DNA from: Ectobius pallidus
Lineage: Eukaryota > Arthropoda > Insecta > Blattodea > Ectobiidae
Assembly: GCA_964059195.1 (NCBI GenBank)
Contig: CAXKWD010000001.1
Span: forward strand, 214,032,484-214,096,483
Length of the DNA stretch: 64,000 nt
Direction: 5' to 3'
Part shown: positions 42,169 through 53,519 of the stretch, in pieces
Layout: every line of letters starts with the position of its first letter
Position numbering within the stretch: the stretch's first letter is position 1
Position numbers and translations under genes: made by a program
Notes under the pieces: model-generated
Seen by the model: only the letters and a program-made list of their open reading frames with translations
The model's database searches: none
What the model was told of the DNA's origin: nothing

Positions 42169-44592
42169 ATTCAGGGCCTAAATGGTAAAATCAATATTCT
42201 TGAGCATTTCCTATTAGATAAGGATAGCCATTACATCTGCCTACAGGAACATTGGTTGTCAGAAAAACAATCCAGTCAGCTAACTTAACAGGTTATGCAA
42301 GAATATCTGCATACACTATATCCAGTCTTTTGCATGGAGGCACCGTCATTTATGCATTAGATAACGTGGAAAGTAGAAAACTAGATGCAAAGCAATTTAG
42401 CTATGATAAACATTTCCAAGTACGTGCAGCTATAATAAATAGCTTCAAGTCAATAATTGTAAGTATTTATCGTTCACCAGATGGTGATTTTAATCGTAAT
42501 TGAGTTTTCTTATTTTCAGATTTAGCTACAGTGTCATTTATAGTATTAACTACTCCACAGCCCTCTAGCGAGTATTGTCATATATTGTCTTATTACCACC
42601 CACTCCTATTCAGCTCTCAATTGTAAATAATAACATTAAAATAAATAAACCCGATAATATAGCTAACTTAATTAATAATTATTTTCTCATCATTTCAGAA
42701 GGTGTGTCCAACAAATGTCCAAGCAATGTGGGTTCAGATGATTAAAATAAGTGTTTCAAACAAAATCTCCAGACATGCAACTTGAACTGACTACACACCA
42801 GGAAATAAAATGATTTACTCACTTAAAAGCAAAACAGCACCAGTAGGAACAACTCTCTCTCTCAAAAGCCCTTTTTTTTTTCCAATGTCTAATGGCTAAC
42901 CCCAAGAATGGAAATTCATATTGCTCATTTTTAGTGGCATGATGATAAAATTCAAACCACATTTGACAGATTTTGGTTGGATAATTAGCATACCTGAAAA
43001 AAATTGCAGTCCCACTACCAGTATCTTTATACTTTGTGCAGTAACCAAATATAAATAAAATAAAATAAAAACTTTATTACAGAGAAATAATTCTGGTGAA
43101 ATGATTCTGCTTTTCCATAAGGAACAGTTACCATCTTCATGTTGATAAACAACATGGGTTCTGCAAAGGCAAGTCCACAGATACAGCAATAGCAAATTTT
43201 ATTAAATCTGTCTATGATTCACTGGACAGAAAAGAGCTAAATGTCGGATTATTTTTAGACTTGTCAAAAGCTTTTGACTTAGTGGATCACTCAATTTTGT
43301 TAAAGAAATTGTTAGCGGTTGGAATACGAGGAATAGCATACAACTGGTTCAAATCATACTTATCTGCTCATCAACAGGTTGTAGAAATCTCTTACATACA
43401 GGAACAAATGCATGAAATTAATGCCTCTCTTTCATATACTAGGGAGATAAAGTATGGAGTTCCACAGGGTTCAATTCTTGGCCCTGTGCTATTTTTAATT
43501 TACATTAACGACTTAGATTCCTCCATCAAGAATGGAAATCCAACTTTTTTTGCTGATGATACTAGTATTTTTATTACAGGTCTAAACTCAATTTCTCTGC
43601 AGTCAAATTTAGAAATGACAGTAAATCAGTTACTTGAATGGTTTGCACAAAACAGATTAGTAATAAACACACAAAAGACCATAGCAATATCATTTCACCA
43701 TATACAGAACATTAACACGGTGCATCCAGCAGTAACATTTGGGGACAATAATGTAACATACAATGAAAGTACTAAGTTTTTGGGATTGTGGGTGGACGAA
43801 AATCTAAAATGGTCTCTTCAAATTAAAAAAACAGCAGAAAAACTTAGTAAAATATGCTTTGCACTGTATACAGCCTCAAAAGTTATGAATGTTGAAAACG
43901 TCCTCCCTATATATTATGCATACTTTCATTCTGTATTATCATGGGGGATAATATTTTGGGGAAATACAGCAGGAGCTCAAACTATTTTCAAGCTACAGAA
44001 AAGGGCTGTTCGGTCTATGCTTAAAGTAAAGAAAACAACCAGTTGCAGAACATTTTTCAAAGATCTAAATATATTGCCTCTGCCTTGTATTTATATCTAC
44101 GAAATAGTGACATTTGTCAAATCAAATTTAAACATGTATACCATCAACTCACAAATACACTCCCATAACACAAGAAACAGAGAAGAACTTAGGATAATTC
44201 CGCATAACACAAGCTTGTTTGAAAAGAGTTTTATATATACTGGCCTCCAGCTTTATAATGGCCTACCACAATATCTAAAGGAAATCTCTGTACTGCATAA
44301 ATTCAAATCCTGTGTAAAAAAGTTTCTAATAGAGCACTGTTTTTATAGCTTAGATGAATTTTTTGAAACTGTTAGATATAAGTAAATTAGGTTACTAGTT
44401 ATAAAATAAGTTAGTAGCTATAAGCACTTTGTAAATATTAATTTTAACTTATAGGTAATATTTTCAGCATTTGCAATTTTAAATTTAAGAACTAGCATTG
44501 TATACTTTAGTAATTATGTTATTTAATAATTAATATAGTTATGTAAGAATCTGACGTGTCCGATATCATGTAAAATGATCAAAGGATGAATA
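42169..44592 (+). mobile_element. LINE family A: endonuclease and RT ORF (CR1/Jockey-like), degraded
   Basis: The AP-endonuclease N-terminus (42169-42505) reads GKINILEHFLL, YICLQEHWLS and, in a shifted frame, HGGTVIYALDNVE and IIVSIYRSPDGDF. About 700 bases of damage follow, then RT: QHGFCKGKSTDTAI-like sequence near 43150 and ORF 43261-44385 with SKAFDLVDHSILLKKLL, YGVPQGSILGPVLFLIYIND, FADDTSIF (catalytic FADD intact), KFLGLWVDENLKW, and GIIFWGN. The last ORF is open for 374 codons, so this is a relatively young copy. The 3' UTR ends ATCTGACGTGT.. and a CATA microsatellite (44595-44624). Confidence 0.9.
42515..42590 (+). other. Relic of an exon-module flank
   Basis: GAGTATTGTCATATATTGTCTTA (positions 42556-42578) matches the post-exon intron of modules 1 and 2, preceded at 42520 by TCTTATTTTCAG. 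The donor GT is changed to GC. It sits within the damaged gap of the LINE. Confidence 0.4.
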
Positions 44593-44621
44593 AATATACA
44601 TACATACATACATACATACAT

Positions 44622-44895
44622 ACATCTACTTTCTCTATGTAGAATAGAAGGTTGCGAGTGTCATTACTGTCATCCTCATCATCTTCTTCATAGACTTCTT
44701 CTGATGTGGTACCCCCTGCCATCCCCCTCCGAGGGTGAGGCATCACCCTTACATGTGGCTAAGACCAGCCAGTAAGTACTTATTTCTTCCATCAGTTAAA
44801 GATAGACTAACCACAAAAAATTACAATTCATAACAGGTCACGGGAAATTTAGATCCTACTTGGCCTACTTCAGAATTGATTCTCCCATTGGCACA
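44622..44895 (+). repeat. Direct repeat C, copy 1
   Basis: About 270 bases matching 45235-45502 (AGAATAGAAGGTTGCGAGTG, ATCCCCCTCCGAGGGT, GACCAGCCAGTAAG). Spacing about 610 bases. Could be the two repeats of an old retroelement or a segmental duplication. Confidence 0.85.
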
Positions 44896-45234
44896 GTATG
44901 CTCTTGCCTACACTCCACCCAAACTATAGAATGTTATTACACTGTATGGTAGGAAAAAAACCACAAGGAACCAACCTAAATCTATGCCAAATATCCTCTA
45001 ACCAAAACACAACAAAAGAACAACTATTAGACATCTGCTGTAAACCACACATTTATTTTTGCTAACATTCATGCGCTCAGTCAACAAAAGGTTCCTGCAC
45101 TAATGCCAAGCATTGTTTGAGATAATCCTTTTAACCAATACTTAAATACTTAAAAAGTTAGATAGAGAGAACGCCGTACTCATAAGATCATAATTTTCAC
45201 TATAGGTCCTGGCTGCAAAATAAGAGGTGCTCTT

Positions 45235-45502
45235 CATCTACTTGTTTCTCTATGCAGAATAGAAGGTTGCGAGTGCCATTACCATCGTCCCCATCATCTT
45301 CTTCATAGATTTTTTTCCGATGTGGTACCCCCCACCATCCCCCTCCAAGGGTAAGGCACCACCCTTACATGGCACTCCGACCAGCCAGTAAGAACTTATT
45401 TCTTCCCATCAGTTAAAGACAGACTAACCACAAAACATTACAATTCATTACAGGTCATGGGAATTTTAAATCCTACTTTGACTGCTTCAGAATTGATTCT
45501 AA
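45235..45502 (+). repeat. Direct repeat C, copy 2
   Basis: See 44622-44895. This copy ends about 30 bases before the PLE RT frame, so it may be a PLE pseudo-LTR; unproven. Confidence 0.85.
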
Positions 45503-45529
45503 GTTCCCTCTCTGAAGCTAAAGGCTCAT

Positions 45530-45950
45530 TTATACTTCCCTCCGAGGATTGTGTGATTCTGTTTCCAAGGTGAACTTCAGTTTTCCGTGTATGTAGTTAA
45601 AATCTGTTAGTATACTGTCAATTATATGTTTATTGCAAATAGGAAAGATATGATCTACATACCTAAAATAAGTTTTTATTTGATGTGTATTAATTATTTT
45701 TCCTATGTGTCTTCTATATATTGTAAGAACACCTCCAAAAGGGTACCAGATAGTTAGCGAACCCATTGCTAAACCATCCTTTTGGGTGTACAAATTATTG
45801 TTTAATTTGAAATAATTTTGTTCTAATATGGTTTTAAGCAAGGTGGTTATTTGTTTAGTAACCATATCACTGTCTCCATTATTGATTAGGGTTTGGTCTC
45901 CTATGTTAATGGTTTCTTGTAAAGGGATATTAGTATATAGATTTTATCTA
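45530..45950 (-). mobile_element. Penelope-like reverse transcriptase fragment, minus strand
   Basis: Minus-strand frame with LYTNIPLQETI (RT start), NYFKLNNNLYTQKDGLAMGS (QKDGLAMGSP block), FRYVDHIF (catalytic YVDD changed to YVDH) and KLKFTLETESHN. The catalytic aspartate change and missing flanks mean it is inactive. It points away from the endonuclease piece on the plus strand at 45960. Confidence 0.88.
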
Positions 45951-45959
45951 AAGATATAA

Positions 45960-46235
45960 GTAGTCTTTATCTAGGTATCAAGAACATATATCAGATGTTA
46001 AACATAATAGAAATAAGTCAGCATATGCTAAACATCTCATTCAAAATGGCCATCAATTACAACCTATCGATAAAACTTTAAAATATTGCATACGCTTAAG
46101 GAAAAAACTAGATCCTTTAGAAAAATTAGAAATATACAGACACAAGAATAAAATAATAAATGCAAACACAATCAAACCAAATCAACTTTATGAACTCTAT
46201 ACCCAGTTATACCCCACTACAAACCAAACTTAATA
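45960..46235 (+). mobile_element. Penelope-like endonuclease fragment, plus strand
   Basis: Plus-strand frame RYQEHISDVKHNRNKSAYAK, HLIQNGHQLQ and KKLDPLEKLEIYRHKNK, then NQLYELYTQLYP. It is the GIY-YIG C-terminus of the same kind of element as the adjacent minus-strand RT, in head-to-head orientation, as produced by inversion on insertion. Confidence 0.87.
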
Positions 46236-46416
46236 CACTTAGTATCAAACCAGTACTCGCTCATGCTGGATGTTTTCAAGTACACCAGACGGAATTTAAG
46301 AAGGTTAATAACATAATATACATAGTCTTCAATCCACATAATAAAATTTATTATTCAGCCTAATACAGTGATACCTTGAGATAAGAGGTTAATTCGTTCC
46401 GTAACCTTGCTCGTAT

Positions 46417-47687
46417 TACAGCGGTTCGGTGTTGATATGAGATGTTTACCTGGGCGCCACAGTATAATGCATATACTGAATATTTCTGATTTGTTGAACC
46501 CGCCTCCGGTCTGCCAGTCGATCGTTGAGCACTTCCCTCTAGCTTCAGGGTAGGAAGCGAAGAACACCTTAATATTATTGCTTGAATAATAATGCAGTTT
46601 CTTTGAACACTGAAGGAATATTCTGTTTATTCAAAACGTTGGAAATACAAGTCCAGTCATTGACAATAATTACAAAATTTGTTTGTGAATAATTAATATT
46701 GTTACAAGTTCTCGGTAGATCGTTACTAGTGATACAATTGCTGCCGTATATGATTTTGACTAATCGCGATTGAAAGTAAGAATCCTTCTAAGTCGATTAA
46801 TTCCACAGCTAAAATTTTATAAGTCCAATTAATTCTGTGGGCACGCGGCCTCAAAGATAAGTAGAGTGATTGATGTAGGCACGCGGCCTCGACGTAGAGT
46901 GATTTTTGACTGTTCTAGGCACGGGGCCTTGAAGTAGAGTCCTGTTGACTGCTCTAGGCACGGGGCCTTGAAGTAGAGTTGAATATGACTGTTATAGGCG
47001 CGGGGCCTTGAAGTAGAGTGATTTTACAGTGCCACGTTAGGCCTAAAGAAAACTTTCTTGGACAAACATTTATCCCTACTCTTCTTAATTATTATTCGTG
47101 AATCCCGGCACGTGGTACTATAGACCAGTTCTTATTGGCAAATCTCCCGACCAATAATAATATGTTAGTTTCCCACGGAAATCAATTGGATTTTCCCTTA
47201 TTCTCAAAACCCACAACTTAGCGTCTCGGATTTCTAAGAAGGTTCGGACAGCGTGTTGTATCAGTAGCAACATCAGAAGCAAGGCTTGAACTCAATAGCC
47301 GACTTCTTAGAATTACTTAAGTGGATCAGTACCCTTTGATTATATCTTGGGAGATTCCCGATACATTGTACCTGAGTACTGCATTGCATTATCTCGCACC
47401 CGCTAGGTCTGCTAGGGAAATTCCCAGCTATCTCTGTCTATCCACTGCAATCTCATTTTAATAGTTATTTAAAATGATGTTGTTAAACTTTTTACCTTTG
47501 CCTTCTTTCTAGTTAATAATATTTATAATGAATGTTCCGTCTTTTCACGGTCATTTTAAGACCAAACACGGGCTATGAGATTTTATGATTTTAGTTTGAA
47601 TAAATTTGGGCAATTAATCTGTCATTTATTATACTTAATTTGGTTATCTTGTTTATTTCTTTTTACCGAAGTATCTGAACTGCAATA
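46417..47687 (-). repeat. LTR (3' LTR in element sense)
   Basis: 1271 bases, same length as its partner. Contains five imperfect copies of a 40-45 bp unit (46842-47028) with GGCACGGGGCCTTGAAGTAG. Confidence 0.95.
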
Positions 47688-48059
47688 TATGCCCCAGTCT
47701 ATTAAGACAGGAATCATCATAGCCTATGATTGACTTACTGGCTGAATATACTGCATCTCTCCACAAAATATTATACCTTATTTTCCTCCAGTGTTGCAAC
47801 TATCTTACACAAATACATAAGTAATTTAATTCCTATCCTGACACGAGACTTCACCTTAAATCCTGTCCCACATGTACAAGTTTTCTGAACCTATCACATT
47901 CATGCCTTCATACATCTTGCGGTTTTCTGTAGTGTTACGTTGTTTGTACGTATTACTTGGTTTATTGCACGACCAAGACATTACAACAAAATTTTACGTA
48001 AACACCATAAATTTACCGATATACCCTCGTGAGACCATGAAAATTAAGCTCAAGCAGTT

Positions 48060-48265
48060 CTCACTGAAATTTTATAAAATATATTGAATGCATAAAGAAA
48101 AACAAAAACACTTTTTTTTTATATTGAGACTTTGACAAGGTCGATCAAGCAGTTCTCACTACACTTGCACTATATTATAAAGAATGCAAAGAAACACTCT
48201 TTTACCATGAGACTTTGACAAGGTCGATCAAGCAGTTCTCATTACACTTGCACTATATTATAAAG
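48060..48265. repeat. Tandem duplication in element 3' region, about 80-bp unit
   Basis: TGAGACTTTGACAAGGTCGA and CAAGCAGTTCTCACTACACT occur twice, and partly a third time at 48050. Lies between the protease/RT stop and the 3' LTR. Confidence 0.85.
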
Positions 48266-48521
48266 AATGCAATACACACACGTATATTTTACTCTCATTT
48301 ATACACATTCCTCTAATCCTAAACCTATGTGGAACTGATAACCTATCATGCCAGTAGCTATTTTACCGCGTAAAATATACATTGCAGGTTATAGGCCTAC
48401 ATTATTCCAACTCAGTACAATGCCTTTCGGTTATTCTGCCCTTTCCTCTAATTTGTTCATATTTACAATACATTGTCGATAAATGACGTCACACAAAAAT
48501 CACTGATCATCTGAATACATT

Positions 48522-49760
48522 TTACGGATTTATATCCTTTATTGGTTCTGCCCAAAAATTTTCTGCTTCTATGAATAATTTAAGATAACTAGAGTCAAAG
48601 GTTAAGCGTAGTTTTCCATGTGCTTTCACTACACCACAAATCGGATTTATTTGCTTACAGGCTTCTTCCATCATTGAAATTGGTACAGGCCTACTCTTAT
48701 AGCGACGCTCAGGAATATCTTGTTTTAATTTCAATTTGCGTTGGTAACCCCGAAATAGGCCTGGAGTTGAACTGAACACTGATTTGTTCTTATATAGCAT
48801 GTTATATAAAGTCGACTTTTGACCATCTGATAGCACATCAATTTCTTCTACTTTCTCTCTGAGAATTAATTCGATATCAACATTTTCCTCTTCATTTCCT
48901 CCATTCTGACTAATGTTAGTAAAATTCGCGTGTACCGTTTCACATTCATTTTCATCTACATAATTATTAGAACCCTTAATGCACAAATGATCATATTCTT
49001 CGTCCTCCCAAACAATATCAGATTCCATTCCCTGTAACTCTGCGACACTTTCGTCACAATCAGCCTCATTATCACCTTCATATATAAATACGGCCGGTTT
49101 AATTCCCATAGGCCTATATTCGTCGATACTATTTCCCTCTTGTACTACAACTGATTCCACCACGAAAGGCTCGCGTAATAATACATCTTCATTTTGGCAC
49201 TCCAACTCCTTAGTAATTATATTCTCATTAGATAAAAACGGTACACGTAACTTTTCTTTCTCATCTAATTCCATTTCTACCCAATTTTCTTCAAAATTTA
49301 TTCTCATTAGTTGATCTGTCATAGAATCACAACCCAGAATTAATTTATGTGCTAAATGTTTTATTGTCAAAAAGTAGACTTCTAACTTCTTTCCCTCAAT
49401 TTCCAACGGCAACATACACTGATGCTCAATTTTATGGGATTTGGCACCAATTGCAGTTTGTGCGTATAGGCCATGTACTTTCAATTCCTGAACGCGCACT
49501 CTTGCTGCTTTCAGCGTTTCATAGAATTTTTCGTTTATTAGAGAAAAAGTACAGCCAGTGTCCACCAACATATCGACTTCAAATTGGTCTATTTTTACCC
49601 TTATTAATGGCGGATATGTGGGTGTTATACCCTCTCTATTTGCACATCCTACTACGCACCCCTTCTCTCGTGTTTTATTTTCATTATCAGGTCTTTTTAA
49701 TCCTTTTAATCCCTCGGTCTGTGTGACGTCATTTCGACCTCCAAATGCGTCTCCTAGTAG
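48522..49760 (-). CDS. LTR retrotransposon protease with truncated RT remnant (-1 frame to Gag)
   Basis: Reading from the slippery site at 49760, a linker with CVVGCANREG leads to PPLIRVKIDQF and the aspartic-protease active site MLVDTGCTFSLI, with the partner motif HKLILGCDSM about 75 residues on. An acidic linker follows, then a reverse-transcriptase N-terminus (YKSRPVPISMMEEACKQINP; VVKAHGKLRLTFDSSYL) that stops at 48522 before any catalytic YxDD. The deletion joint is probably at INP/ICG. The protease looks intact; the RT cannot work. The ATG at 49571 is within the active-site region and unlikely to be a real start. Confidence 0.9.
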   Translation of the reverse strand, partial: LLGDAFGGRNDVTQTEGLKGLKRPDNENKTREKGCVVGCANREGITPTYPPLIRVKIDQFEVDMLVDTGCTFSLINEKFYETLKAARVRVQELKVHGLYAQTAIGAKSHKIEHQCMLPLEIEGKKLEVYFLTIKHLAHKLILGCDSMTDQLMRINFEENWVEMELDEKEKLRVPFLSNENIITKELECQNEDVLLREPFVVESVVVQEGNSIDEYRPMGIKPAVFIYEGDNEADCDESVAELQGMESDIVWEDEEYDHLCIKGSNNYVDENECETVHANFTNISQNGGNEEENVDIELILREKVEEIDVLSDGQKSTLYNMLYKNKSVFSSTPGLFRGYQRKLKLKQDIPERRYKSRPVPISMMEEACKQINPICGVVKAHGKLRLTFDSSYLKLFIEAENFWAEPIKDINP

Positions 49761-51709
49761 TTTAAAGGCCTGTCTTGCGCTACATGCCTTTCGTCATTTC
49801 TGTGACGAATGTCTCCCTGAATATCATTGTGGTTTCCCGTGCTATGCGCCTGATTCCTTTCACCTTCTATGTTAATGTCCCCCTGGTTTTCTGGAATTCG
49901 TTCTCCTACTTCGTTCTGCATCCTGCCATGAAATCGAACATTATTTACTTGTCTGTCTTGAGGCCTATTCTCTTGATTATTTCCCCTCCAGTTTTGGTTC
50001 CCATTATTTCTATATGAGTTATTATTAGGGGGTCCTCTGTTCGATTCCGCATTTCTGTTGGCATGTCCTTGGTTCCATCTACCTCTGTCATTATTTGGAC
50101 CTCCTCTCGTATCTTGATTCATTTGCATATTATCCGGTCCATTTTGTCTCCTATTATCGCTACGCTCTTCTCTGTTAGTTCCTACTTCGAAACTAGATAA
50201 TAACTCCAAAGCCTTGCTATAAGTTTGGGGACATGATACTATAAGCAGATTACATATTTCCGGCTGAAAATGTCTCGTCACAAGCTGAATGGCCTCTCGT
50301 TCTGGCATTCCGGGGTCTAGTAACTTGATTAGGCCTATAACTCTTAAGAAATGGTCCGATAGAGAGACGTTGCCCCTAGGTGAATATCTCCCATTATAGA
50401 CCTCATTTCTAGCTAAAGCTCTCTTCGCCTCACCCCAATATCTTGCTAAGAATAACTGCTTAAAATCCTCATAGTTGCACTCCGGGTGTACTGTAAGTTC
50501 AAACCACTCTTTTGTTTTTCCTTTTAAGGCTCTACCGAGGATCAACATTTTGTACTGAGATGGAATAGACCGCAAAGTAAAATACTCTTCAACAGATTTC
50601 AAGAAACTCTGAGGGCTCGTGTTGCTCTCATTGAAGCTGGGAAGTGATACCTCATTTCCTATTAGGTTACATATATTAATCCTATTATCGCTAACTACCG
50701 GCATGCTGGTGGCTACCGTCTCGTGTACTGTATTACAGGACTCATTTGCAACACTAGGAGGCCTATATGTATTTCCTATTCCATTACATATACCCTCACT
50801 ACAATTTACAGCATAGTTATTTGCTACAGGCCTATGATTTTCAACCTCCTTAGCTACCGTGCTTACTTCTTTAGAGATTTCTCCTATTTTCTCAGCTAAT
50901 ATATTTTCTAAATGCACTACCTTGTCATTTACTTCTGAGATTTTATCTCCTAACCCTACTTTTACTTTTCCCACCTGAGTCTCCATATTCTTTTTCAAGC
51001 TAGACTCCGATTTCTGTATTTCCTTCTCCAAAATTTTCCTTTCATTGAATAATTTTTCTTCATATTTCTTGCCCTGAATCTCTATTTTCCTATCTACCGA
51101 TGCCATATTAGCCTCTAATTCAGACCTAATTTCCCCTTGACTTTCACTAATTTCTTGCCTCATTGCTTTTTCACTTTCTTTAAGTTCCCTACAGAATTCT
51201 CCCCTGATTTCGTTGCATAAGTTAGATTGGACCTCTTTTATATTATTTAGCTCCCTCTCAAGCCTATCTATGTTCTGTCTATGTTCTTGGCTCGATTGTT
51301 CTATCCTATCTCCTAGTTTCTCTATCTTTTCCCCAGAATTTTTTTCTAGTTCATTGATACTTTCCCTAGTTTCCTTACTCGATTTTTCTAGTCCCTTCAT
51401 CATAGCTTCCTTAGATTCCCTCATCATAGCTATCAAATATGCAATAGAATTCGGGTCTATAGTTTGATTCAATTCCCTAGGCCTATGTTCAGTTACACTA
51501 TCATTCTCGGTCAGCTGAATATTTGTTGCAATATTTTCCTGCCTATTATCAACTCCCTGCTCCAAAACCCCGTCACCTGTCGCGACACTGTTCTCATTGT
51601 TAATCTCCATTCTACAATTATTTATTTCCTCACCAGTAAGCAAGTCGTGCCCCTCTCCACCTTCCATATTAATTTTATTCCTAGTAACTTTTCCGTTTCT
51701 AAGCCACAT
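49754..51709 (-). CDS. LTR retrotransposon Gag
   Basis: About 651 codons from ATG at 51709 (an upstream in-frame GTG at 51736 is less likely). N-terminal third: long coiled coil with heptad-rich Glu/Lys/Ser (ELEKNSGEKIEKLGDRIEQS). Middle: retrotransposon capsid domain, with SFLKSVEEYFTLRSIPSQYK, GKTKEWFELTVHPECNYEDF, LARYWGEAKRALARNEVYNG and a C-terminal helix region IQLVTRHFQPEICNLLIVSC. C-terminal: Asn/Arg/Gly-rich tail (RGRWNQGHANRNAESNRG) without a CCHC knuckle, which probably binds RNA instead. It should form the particle. The frame is fully open, unlike most elements in the window. Stop TAG at 49756-49754. Confidence 0.92.
   Translation of the reverse strand: MWLRNGKVTRNKINMEGGEGHDLLTGEEINNCRMEINNENSVATGDGVLEQGVDNRQENIATNIQLTENDSVTEHRPRELNQTIDPNSIAYLIAMMRESKEAMMKGLEKSSKETRESINELEKNSGEKIEKLGDRIEQSSQEHRQNIDRLERELNNIKEVQSNLCNEIRGEFCRELKESEKAMRQEISESQGEIRSELEANMASVDRKIEIQGKKYEEKLFNERKILEKEIQKSESSLKKNMETQVGKVKVGLGDKISEVNDKVVHLENILAEKIGEISKEVSTVAKEVENHRPVANNYAVNCSEGICNGIGNTYRPPSVANESCNTVHETVATSMPVVSDNRINICNLIGNEVSLPSFNESNTSPQSFLKSVEEYFTLRSIPSQYKMLILGRALKGKTKEWFELTVHPECNYEDFKQLFLARYWGEAKRALARNEVYNGRYSPRGNVSLSDHFLRVIGLIKLLDPGMPEREAIQLVTRHFQPEICNLLIVSCPQTYSKALELLSSFEVGTNREERSDNRRQNGPDNMQMNQDTRGGPNNDRGRWNQGHANRNAESNRGPPNNNSYRNNGNQNWRGNNQENRPQDRQVNNVRFHGRMQNEVGERIPENQGDINIEGERNQAHSTGNHNDIQGDIRHRNDERHVAQDRPLNY
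49760..49766 (-). promoter_or_regulatory. Probable -1 ribosomal frameshift site TTTAAAC
   Basis: In the Gag frame it reads CC-T TTA AAC, the X XXY YYZ heptamer, two codons before the Gag stop. A -1 shift enters the protease frame exactly. A downstream pseudoknot or stem was not checked. Confidence 0.8.
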
Positions 51710-52248
51710 ACATAAATTATAAGGGTACTGATACACTCTTACGATCTACCTTACCTTTGGTTAAGAAGTTCAACATATAATGCATAACATGTATAATTAT
51801 ACCCTTGCACAATAAATATTCGATATGCCTGAGTTCTTCTAATTTGAAAAAGATTTTATTTTACTTGAATTTATTCTTTAATTTACTTAGTGAGTTTCAG
51901 TTTAATTTTACTTTGATCTTAAATTGCAAACTTTTAAAAAAATATTATTTGATGTCAGGCTTACTAATTTATTTAATTAATATTTACTGTTTCTTAAATT
52001 ATTGATAATAAAATTGTTTACTTTACTGAAACTCTATGTATATTTAAGTTCTTATCTGTTGGTGATTTTTGATGTTTTCTGCGGCGGTCTCCGGAACTGA
52101 TGTACCACGATCTTGAATTCCAGCGGTGCCTTTACGGGTGACGTTCTAGAAATTCTGCGGTGTCTTCCTTCCGTTTTGGGATGATTTTTGAAGTTGGTGA
52201 TCCTTGATGTCCAGCTTCACTCGTGCCTCACGTTGGGAAATAGCCATG

Positions 52249-53519
52249 TACAGCGGTTCGGTGTTGATATGAGATGTTTACCTGGGCGCCACAGTATAAT
52301 GCATATACTGAATATTTCTGATTTGTTGAACCCGCCTCCGGTCTGCCAGTCGATCGTTGAGCACTTCCCTCTAGCTTCAGGGTAGGAAGCGAAGAACACC
52401 TTAATATTATTGCTTGAATAATAATGCAGTTTCTTTGAACACTGAAGGAATATTCTGTTTATTCAAAACGTTGGAAATACAAGTCCAGTCATTGACAATA
52501 ATTACAAAATTTGTTTGTGAATAATTAATATTGTTACAAGTTCTCGGTAGATCGTTACTAGTGATACAATTGCTGCCGTATATGATTTTGACTAATCGCG
52601 ATTGAAAGTAAGAATCCTTCTAAGTCGATTAATTCCACAGCTAAAATTTTATAAGTCCAATTAATTCTGTGGGCACGCGGCCTCAAAGATAAGTAGAGTG
52701 ATTGATGTAGGCACGCGGCCTCGACGTAGAGTGATTTTTGACTGTTCTAGGCACGGGGCCTTGAAGTAGAGTCCTGTTGACTGCTCTAGGCACGGGGCCT
52801 TGAAGTAGAGTTGAATATGACTGTTATAGGCGCGGGGCCTTGAAGTAGAGTGATTTTACAGTGCCACGTTAGGCCTAAAGAAAACTTTCTTGGACAAACA
52901 TTTATCCCTACTCTTCTTAATTATTATTCGTGAATCCCGGCACGTGGTACTATAGACCAGTTCTTATTGGCAAATCTCCCGACCAATAATAATATGTTAG
53001 TTTCCCACGGAAATCAATTGGATTTTCCCTTATTCTCAAAACCCACAACTTAGCGTCTCGGATTTCTAAGAAGGTTCGGACAGCGTGTTGTATCAGTAGC
53101 AACATCAGAAGCAAGGCTTGAACTCAATAGCCGACTTCTTAGAATTACTTAAGTGGATCAGTACCCTTTGATTATATCTTGGGAGATTCCCGATACATTG
53201 TACCTGAGTACTGCATTGCATTATCTCGCACCCGCTAGGTCTGCTAGGGAAATTCCCAGCTATCTCTGTCTATCCACTGCAATCTCATTTTAATAGTTAT
53301 TTAAAATGATGTTGTTAAACTTTTTACCTTTGCCTTCTTTCTAGTTAATAATATTTATAATGAATGTTCCGTCTTTTCACGGTCATTTTAAGACCAAACA
53401 CGGGCTATGAGATTTTATGATTTTAGTTTGAATAAATTTGGGCAATTAATCTGTCATTTATTATACTTAATTTGGTTATCTTGTTTATTTCTTTTTACCG
53501 AAGTATCTGAACTGCAATA
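52249..53519 (-). repeat. LTR (5' LTR in element sense)
   Basis: The promoter-bearing copy in element sense. The five-unit array is at 52674-52860. Joined to the internal region at 52248. Confidence 0.95.

Larger units (their letters stand above)
46417..53519 (-). mobile_element. LTR retrotransposon (Ty3/gypsy-like), Gag-protease only, 7103 bp
   Basis: Two 1271-bp LTRs (46417-47687, 52249-53519) with a 4-bp target duplication GTAT (46413-46416, 53520-53523). Genes read on the minus strand: gag (51709-49754), then protease in the -1 frame (to 48522) with only a remnant of RT after it; RNase H and integrase are absent. Just inside the upstream LTR the minus strand reads TGGCTATTTCCCAACGTGAG, a candidate primer-binding site. 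LTR ends are TA..TA rather than TG..CA. No differences between the LTRs were found in the stretches compared, so insertion is recent and must have been helped in trans. Confidence 0.93.

Noticed and set aside
48522..49571. Protease ORF starting at ATG 49571 as an independent gene
   Set aside because: That ATG falls at the active site; the frame is open upstream to the frameshift site, so the product is a Gag-protease fusion.
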